64,000 nt of DNA. Origin: Myxocyprinus asiaticus (lineage: Eukaryota; Chordata; Actinopteri; Cypriniformes; Catostomidae). A program made the translations under genes and the position numbers. Under the pieces are notes generated by a model. It did not search any database and was not told the DNA's origin. It saw only the letters and a list, made by a program, of their open reading frames with translations. Location: assembly GCF_019703515.2 (NCBI RefSeq), contig NC_059346.1, forward strand, positions 49,583,501 to 49,647,500. The letters are read 5' to 3'. This document shows positions 55,614-64,000 of this stretch, one piece after another; positions within the stretch are counted from its first letter, which is position 1; each line of letters begins with the position of its first letter.

Positions 55614-57471
55614 ATAGAATGGGAAGAACTCTAGATCTAACGACCCCTAGATAAAGTGAACTATTCTGTTATTCTCCCAGTCGAAATTTGCAATGCAAAA
55701 ATCAATGACAGCTCTAACTAATCAATGCTGGCAAGTGACCATGGAACAAGCAGGATAATCCATGGCTCGTGTGCATTCCTTTTTTTTTTTTCCATTCCGG
55801 AACATTCCTTTATTAGTAAATTGCGAAGCCATTGAGGAATCTGTTTAAAGTTTTGAACTCAAATTCAACTAGATTAATCTCAGATTTGTTCCATCAGCGT
55901 TACTGGATTCTTTAATGCAAATTGTACTCCTTTTGCAAAAAGCCCTAGAAACATTTACTCTGCATTTGCTTGGTCAATACATAATTAAAACAAGATTGAT
56001 TGGCCTACTGTAAGTATAAAGTATCCTGAAACTGCACAAATGTAGATTTAGTTTTTGCCTTATTTTGTCATATTCTTATGTCAAAGATTATATGGTCACG
56101 AAGAGGCAGTAAATGAATACTTGCATTTTTATAATTCAAGCTTCACTCAGTAAAAGCCTCTGACTTGCTCAAACATAACAGCAGCTGGTATGGAGGTATT
56201 ATTCTATTCTAGTGCCACCATAGGCACATCTCATTTTATTTCAGATCTTATTTATTCACTAATCCTTTCCAAGGATACAGTTGTCCACCCCACTGACACT
56301 AATGCACCTTTTACACAATCTTTTGATGAGCACAGTTTTCTTTCTCGTGTTGACAAACTTCCTATTGAGACAGGAAGTCTTAGTGGGGCATATCGAAGAG
56401 CTCATTCTTTTCAAAAGGTTTCAGTTATGTACATTTTAAATTTGTATATCTCCTAAAAAGTTAATTTGGCCAATTTTTAGGAGAACTTTAGCATATAGAT
56501 TAGATGGCTTTAGAGCTACACATGGAATAAAAGCCACAAAACTCCAATTTTGATTTAATGGGGTCTTCAAGCACACAAGGATGGTACAAACCCACATCTG
56601 CTTGTAAGGCTGGTTTTAGAACAAAAAGAAAATCACATCTCATCCATCCACCACATGTAATTGCAGATGTCTGTCTGCCTGCAAATATTAACTGTCAAAC
56701 CGATACATCTTTCCAAAGTAATAAACCCCACCATATTCAAGTTTGATGAACGTCCCTGAACATCTTCTTTGCTTGTCAGAGATAATCAAATGCATGAAAA
56801 ACTGTAACTATAAACTTTGGGCCACAAGCTTTATGATATGCAATAAAATTATGATAAATTGTTCCTTGGTGAGTCTTTACTGGGAGACATCATAGTTCTT
56901 GAGAGATGTTAGTTCACTTCTTCTGCTGCCTAATTCTTCTAAAAAGTAAGCTTATCACACACTGCAGATGGGTCCATATTATTCATGCCACGGCAAGTTT
57001 ATTTTTACATACTGTATATTTTACTTTATATTTTCCGTTAAATTAATTTCTGCAAGGTTAAGCAGAACTGTGCCTCGCAGCTAGAAGCGTTTCAGCCTGA
57101 AACGGAAGTAAGAGTGGAAGTTTATTGGGAGGAGGGTTAAATGGGGTGACTATGAGATAGCTGAGCTCATTAATGGCCCTTCTGGTAAAGAATGGGATGT
57201 CCCATCTAAAGTACAGTATTGTCTAAGGGGTGAATTAATAAACTAAATGACATTTAGATTTATAGTCTCACTAGCATATTACATAACTGCTAAAATGACC
57301 AACTTGGAGACAGTATAAGGGAGTGAAGTAATGGTTTAAAACCATTACAAACCACTATAGAAAAAATTCTTACCTGCAAAACAGAGCAATTTAAATGTTA
57401 GACAAAGAGACAGTATGCAAGTTGATTGGCTACCCGATTACATGTCAAAGGACCTATCAGATTAAACCATT
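55614..57471. other. Intronic, no gene recognised
   Basis: AT-rich. An ORF at 56190-56456 has no recognisable similarity. Confidence 0.4.
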
Positions 57472-57911
57472 CGAGCCAATTGGCTTAATATATCACATGT
57501 GAGCGAACCGATTGGCTAACAGATAACAAGTTCAAAGACATGGTGTGTAGCAGCCAATAATGCAACTACCTTTAATGTAATAACTGCCAATAATGTAATA
57601 CATTTTTTATTATTTTTTTATATACCCAGCCAATAATGTAATAGCCAGCCAATATTGTAAGAACTTATTACATTATGGGCAAAAAGTTATTACGTTATTG
57701 GTTCAGAAATTGTATTACATTATTGGTAAGTTATTACATTATTGACTTTTATTACATTAAGAATGGAAAATGTATTACGTTGTTGGCAGTTATTACATTA
57801 ATGGTAGTTATTACATTATTGGCTTCTTCATGGTGCAAGCCAGTTCTTTGAACCTGTTATCTGTTAGCCAATCGGTTTGCTCACATGTGACATGTTAAGC
57901 CAATTGGCTCG
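57472..57911. mobile_element. 440-bp foldback with ATTACATTATTGG repeats
   Basis: The arms cgagccaattggcttaatat... (57472) and ...atgttaagccaattggctcg (to 57911) pair over about 150 bases, including gaaccgattggctaacagat against atctgttagccaatcggttt. The centre is filled with 9-12 copies of attacattattggc-like motifs in both orientations. Flanking catt on both sides could be a 4-base duplication. No ORF. Confidence 0.8.
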
Positions 57912-58051
57912 CATTAGAGTTTCATGCCTGAATTTTTGTCATTTTTTAAATTTTTATTGAGTTTTTATTGATATCCTATTTTCAATTTTTTATTCCAATT
58001 TTATTTTCGAATTCCAGTTGTTTGCACTCCATAGAGAAAAAAACATCCTGG

Positions 58052-59017
58052 TTACTTTCGTAACCTCCATTCCCTGTGCTGAAGCAGTCTCATATGCATC
58101 AACCCGAGCAGTGTGGCAACTGCAGAGGATGCCATATGCCCCAGGAGCCTCTGAAAAAGTTTCAGTGGAACCGCTGTCTTCTGTCTGAACACCTTCAGAC
58201 AGTTCAGCACCGACTGTGCGTGCTTGTTTGTGAGGCGCGCCGCCATCGAGACTGAGTCCAACTCCAAGCCGAGAAAAGAGGTGCTCTGAACCGGGGAGAG
58301 CTTGCTCTTTTCCCAGTTGACCCGAAGCCCTAGACGGCTGAGGTGCCCGAGCACCAGGTCCCTGTGTGCGCACAGTAACTCTCGAAAGTGAGCTAGGATC
58401 AGCCAGTCGTCGAGGTAGTTGAGTATGCGGATGCCCACTTCCCTTAGTGGGGCAAGGGCTGCCTCTGCGACCTTTCTTGAAGACACGAGGGGACAAGGAC
58501 CAGCCGAAGGGGACGACCTTGTACTGGTATGCCTGGCCCTCGAAAGCAAACCGCAGGAAGGGTCTGTGTCGAGGTAAAACCGAGACGTGGAAGTACGCGT
58601 CCTTCTGGTCTACCGCTGCGCACCAATCTTGATGTCGGACGCTCACTAAAATGCATTTTTGCATCAGCATCTTGAATGGGAGTCTGTGCAAGGCACGGTT
58701 CAGAACTCACAGGTCCAAGATTGGCCGCAACCCACCGCCTTTCTTCGGTACGATAAGTAAGGGCTGTAAAACCCTTTCTTCATCTCGGCTGGAGGGACAG
58801 GCTCTATCGCACCCTTGCGCAGAAGGGTCGCGATCTCCGCACGCAAGGTAGTGGCACTCTCGCCCTTCACCGAGGTGAAGCAGACACCGATGAACCTGGG
58901 CGGGCGCCTGGCGAACTGAATTGCAAAGCTGAGTTGGACGGTCCGGGTCAGCCATTGCAACGGGTTGGAAAGTGCAAGCCACACGTCCAAACCAAGGCGG
59001 ACCAAGGGGATAATCAC
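58052..59017 (-). pseudogene. DIRS reverse transcriptase with RNase H start, copy 3
   Basis: In three frames: AEIATLLRKGAIEPVPPAEM and KKGFYSPYL (59017-58700); MHRLPFKML, DQKDAYFHVSVLPRHRPFLR and YKVVPFGWSLSPRVF (58691-); ALAPLREVGIRILNYLDDWL with the YLDD catalytic motif, then SRLGLRVNWEKSKLSPVQST and FLGLELDSVSMAARL (58549-58052), leading into the RNase H-like region. Two frameshifts separate the parts. Confidence 0.85.
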
Positions 59018-59345
59018 GTCGGACGTACCGGCAGGTGTGGCCTCGTGGCAGGTGCCACATCACGGGGGTTCGAGCCCGTGGCCGTGCTGAGTCCAGAGAC
59101 ATCGAAGCACTTACCTGGCTCCTGATACCCACCATAAGATTGGTCGAGGAGTGGGGAGGAGGAACATCGTCCCCGCAGTCCATCGGAGCCAACCCGGTAT
59201 GGCCGTGTTTGTGCCACAGCAGGGCGCACAGGGGCAGGGGGTCCGCCGCTGGAGCACCAAACCTGCCAAAATGGGACAGTGGATGGCAGTCGTGATGATG
59301 GCCTTGCACACCTGACATGTGACCCAGAGAACAAGGAAACCACTC

Positions 59346-60891
59346 TTATGTTGAAGTTTTGTGTACCGCAGCCTCTTGGGCATGCGGTGAAAAATGAAAC
59401 AAAAGATTCTCCTCCCGGCCCTCCACCGGGGGATGGAGTGGTCTGTCTACCAGCTCCGTAGAAGCGAATCTCCTCGTCCCTGGCGTCTGCTTCCTGCGGT
59501 GGGCTCCACGCCGGGGCCGGGCCACGGGCCGTGGCAGAGCCGGTGCTGTTGCTGCAGGAGGATGCCCTTGGTGACGAGCAGATGGGGTACGGGGTCTTGA
59601 GCCACGCCGGGGCAGGATGTGTTGAATGGCCTCCGTCTGCTGCTTCACCGCCGAGAACTGCTGGGCAAAGTCCTTGACGGTGTCGCCAAATAGGCCAACC
59701 TGGGAGATGGGGGCATCAAGGAACTGTGCCTTGTTGACCTCTCTCATCTCGACCAGACAGAGCCAAAGGTGGCGCTCCTGGACCACCAGGGTGGACATCG
59801 CCTGCCCGAGAGACCGCGACGTGACCTCCATCACCCGGAGAGCGACATCGGTCAACGAGCACAGTTCCTACATCAATCCCGGGTCAGAACTACCCTCGTG
59901 CAGCTCTTTTAGTGCCTTGGCTTGGTGAACTTGCAGGAGAGCCATGATGTGTAGGGCGGAGGCGGCTTGTCCAGCGGCACCTTAAGCCTTAGCCGTCAGG
60001 GACGAGGTAAACCTACAGGCCCCGGACGGGAGCTTCGGGTGCCCACGCCAGGTAGCAGCGCTCTGCGGGCACAAGTGCACCGCGAGTGCCTTATCCACCT
60101 GGGGGATCACAAATACCCCTTAGCCGCCCCACCATCGAGGGTAGTGAGAGCGGGGGAGCTGAAAGATCGGGATTGGGCAGTAAAAGGTGCCCCCCTCTTG
60201 TCAGCTCCTCATGCACTTCCAGGAAGAAAGGGACCGGGGCGGGGCATGGCCATGAGCGGTGCTCTGGGCCCTGGAACCAATCATCGAGCTGCGAGGGTTC
60301 AGGGGAGAGCGGAGGGTTCCACTCTAGCTCGACACTTGTGGCTGCCTGGGAAAGCATATCCATCATCTCTGTGTCGGTCTGAAACTAGGCGACCACACCC
60401 AAAGGAGGGAGCCCAGCCGAGGCGTCCGCGTCTGTGTGGACGAGCCCGCTCTCCGATGCTGCGCTCGATAACTCATCGTCTTCCCGGGCTCCAAATAAGA
60501 GGTCGAACTCGCCGTGAGACGAGCCGGCAGTCTCATCCGAGACCCCGACCAGGACAAGCGAGCGTGCTGGGGAATGGGGGGTCCGTGGGGGTTTACCTGG
60601 TGGAAGTGCTCCCACTGAGGTCCCCAAATCGCCCCCAGTACTAACCGGCACGGCTTCATACCCGTAGGTAGAAGGACCGAGGCGGGGAGCCGCTGGGGTG
60701 GCTTGCTTTCTTACGAATGCAAGCCGTGACCACAACGTTGCCATGGTCATGTTTTCGCAATGAGGACAAGACCCATCCATGAACGATGTCTCCGCGTGGA
60801 CAGCACCCAGACACATAAGACAGCGATCATGGCCGTCAGAAGCGGAGCGATAACGACCACAACCAGGAATAACACACAAACGGAAAGGCAT
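59346..60891 (-). pseudogene. DIRS gag-like gene, copy 3
   Basis: MPFRLCVIPGCGRYRSASDG and CPHCENM (a second CxxC) at the N-terminus, then DLLFGAREDDELSSAASESG (60891-60385). A stop and a frame change lead to PPLSPEPSQLDDWFQG (60366-60091) and to MSTLVVQERHLWLCLVEMRE, GLFGDTVKDFAQQFSAVKQQ (59855-59346). Compared with copy 2 the N-terminal part is intact over a longer stretch, so the two copies complement each other for comparison. Confidence 0.78.
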
Positions 60892-60894
60892 CTT

Positions 60895-61306
60895 TACAAA
60901 GACGTTTCTGTGTGCCGCTCTTTTAGAAAGAAAATATACTCTTTTAGAACATACTCTTTTGCTCTGCCAAAGCGCCCAGGGGTGTTATCTGCACTCCAGG
61001 GGTGCAGAGGGGGAGAAGCCACTGAAATGCGCCATAAATCCAGCAGTTTTAGGTGAACAGTAAAGAGAACTGAGTTTGAATTGAATTCAGTGCACTGAAT
61101 GCAACCGCTCGGCTCCGAAGAGAAAATCTGAATGAGTGGTTGCATACCAGCTCCTTTTATACCCGTATGTCCGGGGGAGTGGCATGCAAATTTCACTCGC
61201 TAATTCCCATTGGCCTTTTTTCAGAAAGCAGAGGTGTTCAGGGCTCCCAAGAGTGACCCCTAGTGTCACTACATTGACACAACGTTGAGTGAGTTACAGA
61301 TAGGGA
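60895..61306 (-). promoter_or_regulatory. DIRS terminal repeat and promoter, copy 3
   Basis: TATA box (TATAAAA on the minus strand, about 61154-61160) in the same context as in copies 1 and 2; the distal block has tgtcactacattgacac. Orientation would direct transcription along the same strand as rph3al. Confidence 0.6.
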
Positions 61307-61812
61307 ACTGAATAGAATCTATGCATAACCTACTATAGACCAATCCTTTGGCAACATCACTGCTTATGTCACACACGAAACTGGTAACAGTAAACTTTTA
61401 TTGGATTCCGGTGATGAAAAATGATTTTGAGGGTTTGAGGGCTGTGGCTTCAAGCCATCAACAGAGCTGACTGGACTGAGGAGATCATTTTAACTCACTG
61501 CTTTGCAGCAAACATATAAAGCGAACATTATTACAGATATCTTGTTAACTCATATCATTATAATAATTGTATAGCTAAGAATATGTCTGTAATTATGATA
61601 GTTTTGTGTTTTATTTTCATTTAATCGTCTAATCTGTCAAATCTAACAGAACAGTCTATCGGCTTTCTGTCACCACATACTGTGTATGCGCTGACATTTT
61701 TGAAAACAATAGAATTGGTCTATACAACAGATCAAGACAGAAAACAATCTAAGCAATTTCTACAGAACAGAACAGAACAGAACAGAATAGAATCTATGCA
61801 TAAAAATCTAAC
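61307..61812 (-). other. rph3al: Intron segment between DIRS copy 3 and the exon
   Basis: Contains an (agaac)n run (61763-61786) and the second copy of a 23-base direct repeat also found at 61306-61328. No other element. Confidence 0.5.
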
Positions 61813-61975
61813 CTTTGCTTTGAGCCCAAGTGTAGGTGATGGGGGCACTCCTGGTCACTGGCAGCTGCTCTCCTCTTTCTATTTCTGGCTTTCTGCTATC
61901 TAGAATTGAATCCTTAATAGGACGAATATGCTTGGGCAAGGCTTTGTAAAACCAGGCTCCAGAACGTTTCCACAC
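61813..61975 (-). CDS. rph3al: rph3al (Noc2) exon with Rab-contact motif
   Basis: A strong acceptor (ggcttttccttctcttcaaag) precedes 61975; the donor is AAAG|GTTAGA. The exon is 163 bases, entering in phase 0 and leaving in phase 1. It reads VWKRSGAWFYKALPKHIRPI, then DSRKPEIERGEQLPVTRSAP and ITYTWAQSK. SGAWF(F/Y) is the conserved hydrophobic Rab-binding motif that follows the zinc finger in rabphilin, Noc2 and related exophilins. The combination of SGAWFYK, LPK and YTW, followed by an acidic serine run in the next exon, matches Noc2 rather than rabphilin-3A, whose linker is long and Pro-rich. By family it acts at secretory vesicles as a Rab3/Rab27 effector. Confidence 0.82.
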
Positions 61976-62473
61976 CTTTGAAGAGAAGGAAAAGCCAAAC
62001 AAATTAAGCACGACTCAGTAAAGGATGATTTAAAGGAAGGTTAGCAAGTACGCATGGTGTTTCTCACAAGAGCAAAGTAATCTCATAGGGCCAAAGAAAT
62101 TAGTTTTATGACAGAATGCTAAATTGCAGACACTGAGAGAAATGAGATTGCAGACTTTCAACTATAACCTGCATTTGACCCAAAGCACTAAAGCTGTTGA
62201 TTCAGCAAGTTAGCATGATGTTACTACAAATCCTGGTCTTAAAGGTGAAGTGTGACATTTTTTATATGTTAAAATATATTATTCTGCCACAGTTTAATAT
62301 GCAGAAACTACAATAAATAAGCCATTCATCATTTGAAAGGTGGAGTAAAGAGTGTGAACACTGTAGCCCTGTGGTCCAACATGCCAATTTCTGGCTCAAC
62401 TCAGTGGTGTGAGTTTGAGGCCTTTTTGTTGGAACTAAGGATGTCTAGGGAACCACGTTGTTACTTAATAGTG

Positions 62474-62516
<43 letters not shown>

Positions 62517-64000
62517 TGATGATGATAAAAAGACACCAGTATTTCTACAGTATCAATATGATCAACTTTGGTAAAACACAAAATTGCTGTTTGACTGATG
62601 CGTCTCATGCACTACATTCCAAGTCTTCTGAAGTCATGCATGTGAGTAAAATACATTTCAATTGTTATTTGCTGAAAATCTTTGCCTTCACCACAGCTTT
62701 GAAATATTATTTGCACCTGAACTGAATTTAATGTCAATGTTGTGTTTAACTGGTTCAATGTTGTTTTTAATTTTGATTTTGATTTTTTTTTTTTTTAAGT
62801 GCTTGAAGGTATATTCCACTACTGGAATTTTCTGTCATAGTTGATTGTTTTTTACCTTTGTATTTTATTTTATTTTATTAATTTCTGAAAGTTTACTTGA
62901 ATATTTGATACTGCTTTTAAATACCTGCGGAAATTTTTTTTTCTGAAAAAACACAATCTGTGTTTACTTCATTTGTAACTTTGTTCTATTGTTGTTGTTT
63001 ATTCTATTGCTTGTAATTAGATTTGTTTGATTTTATTACTGACTGCTTACTTGTATAATTACTTGAATTACTTAATTGAGAAATACCCGAAGGCTACATG
63101 ATAGTTTATATTGTTTGATAATATTTTTTATTAATATTTAGCATTTTAAATAAGTGTTTAACAGCATATTGTTATCGAGAATTGTGAAATTGTACTGGTA
63201 TTAGTGTCAACTTCTGAATTTTTGGTTAGAACAATGGCAGATAGGAGTGAGAATTTTTCAAGGTGATCATTAATTTTGCTAATTTGTTTGGTCCTGCTAG
63301 TGCTACAATTACAAAGATACTGGAAGTCTACTCAGTATGATGCAAGAGTGATTATACTCCCACATAATTTTTCACTGCACCCAACAGACAGCAATGGCAA
63401 AGCAATATCCAGCCCTTCACTGAATCAGAGCTATGATTTTCAAAGCAATGGCACTCAATCAGTTGACAGAACCCAAAAATTCAAACATTCCTTTCAAAAC
63501 ACATTTCCACTATGTAACAAACACTATAATGCTTCAGAGGTGTTCTGACCACAGTACGGTCTGATGCCAGTCACTCTCATAGTGTTATTACAGCGAGAGT
63601 GTGATGCTTTGCAGACCAGCCCCTGCTCTAGCCAGGAAGACTATTAAGAAATGATGGACAGCAAGCACTGAAATATCTTGGCTAAAACCATCTCCCAGCT
63701 GTACCTGGTCACTTACTATCTCCATTTTCACAAGCACTGGATAGAAACAACATTGCAAAACTAGTTTGCAGATTCAATCAATCACATAGCCTAATAGTTG
63801 ATGGCCTTTCAGTTTTGCATTTTTGTTTTTGTATTGGATGGGCAAAAAGCATATAAAATAAATAATTGTGAAATATTCTCTAGGTACTGTATACCTTGAT
63901 GAGGTTAGTTAGCTCTAATAATTAAGGTTTTTGTGTTTAGTGTAGAAACCAAAAGGCAGTTATCTTCCATTTCTATTTCTTTCTCAAAGAACCAGTTTCT
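61976..64000 (-). other. rph3al: rph3al intron running to the window edge
   Basis: No exon for the zinc finger (CxxC pairs) was recognised. Contains ttaaaggtgaagtgtgac (62238), the start of a fish repeat running to about 62460, an (AAT)n/(GAT)n microsatellite (62473-62526) and T-rich DNA. Confidence 0.5.
62473..62526. repeat. (AAT)n-(GAT)n microsatellite
   Basis: Pure AAT triplets passing into GAT triplets at the right end. Confidence 0.9.

Larger units (their letters stand above)
58041..61306 (-). mobile_element. DIRS-type retrotransposon, copy 3, internally deleted
   Basis: Right end gagttacagatagggaact matches the ends of copies 1 and 2. The left end has ctggttactttcgtaacctc, a terminal sequence characteristic of this DIRS group, joined at about 58074 to the RNase H region. 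The methyltransferase and recombinase parts are thus deleted, giving a non-autonomous copy of about 3.3 kb. It lies about 500 bases from the rph3al exon. Confidence 0.8.
23715..61812 (-). other. rph3al: rph3al giant intron, 38.1 kb, transposon-filled
   Basis: The donor is AAAG|GTTAGA (61812-61811) and the acceptor is CAAG at 23716-23715. The phases of both flanking exons agree. By my boundaries, identified mobile elements cover more than half of the intron, including two LINE/DIRS-scale insertions of 3-6 kb. No additional exon was recognised inside, though a small one could be missed. Confidence 0.7.

Noticed and set aside
1..64000. CRISPR arrays, bacterial operons, phage or plasmid modules
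   Set aside because: Nothing of this kind is present; the spaced repeats are minisatellites, MITE arms or microsatellites in vertebrate DNA.

Overview
This window looks like nuclear DNA from a teleost fish, most likely a cypriniform close to carp or zebrafish. The reasons are the AT-rich non-coding sequence full of microsatellites, the mixture of DIRS, Tc1/mariner, hAT, L1-type and Gypsy-type elements with many palindromic MITEs (all families known in such fish), and spliced vertebrate exons. There is no sign of bacterial gene organisation.

Only one host gene can be supported. It lies on the minus strand and is represented by three exons at 61813-61975, 23616-23714 and 22056-22220. Splice sites and codon phases (0/1, 1/1, 1/1) join into one open frame. 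The frame starts with the Rab-contact motif SGAWFYK, continues through TYTW, then an acidic serine-rich stretch, and ends in a Ser/Thr-rich tail. I read this as the C-terminal half of rph3al (Noc2, rabphilin-3A-like without C2 domains), a Rab3/Rab27 effector of regulated secretion. The 5' exons (zinc finger) should lie beyond 64000. The last coding exon was not identified. The intron between the first two exons is 38.1 kb and consists largely of transposons. A decayed 72-bp copy of the 23.7-kb exon lies at 17027-17098.

Layout from left to right: DIRS copy 1 (1-3467, minus, cut by the window edge); internally deleted mariner (3626-4165); dispersed repeat (4383-4910); non-LTR RT fragment (6620-7560); 142-147-bp tandem repeat (8760-9310); DIRS-like terminal fragment (9645-9930); L1/Tx1-type LINE (10015-15640, minus); palindromic MITE (16119-16833); hAT-like element (18389-21223) containing a mariner (18894-20636) that itself contains a MITE (19487-20013); the two downstream rph3al exons; a hAT-like block (24228-27408) with inserted MITEs; a second hAT-like element with a near-perfect 8-bp duplication (27890-32051) carrying the 3' part of a Gypsy-type element and a 33-bp minisatellite; a Tc1-type element broken by DIRS copy 2 (34766-37828) set in TA arrays; a MITE (38033-38714); a Tc1 element (39352-40915); a better-preserved L1-type LINE (43077-48950); MITEs, a solo LTR (53939-54970) and a 440-bp foldback (57472-57911); DIRS copy 3 (58041-61306, minus); then the upstream rph3al exon and the intron to the window end.

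All mobile-element genes seen carry stops, frameshifts or deletions. The window is best understood as a gene whose introns have been a repeated insertion target, with several layers of nesting that give relative ages.
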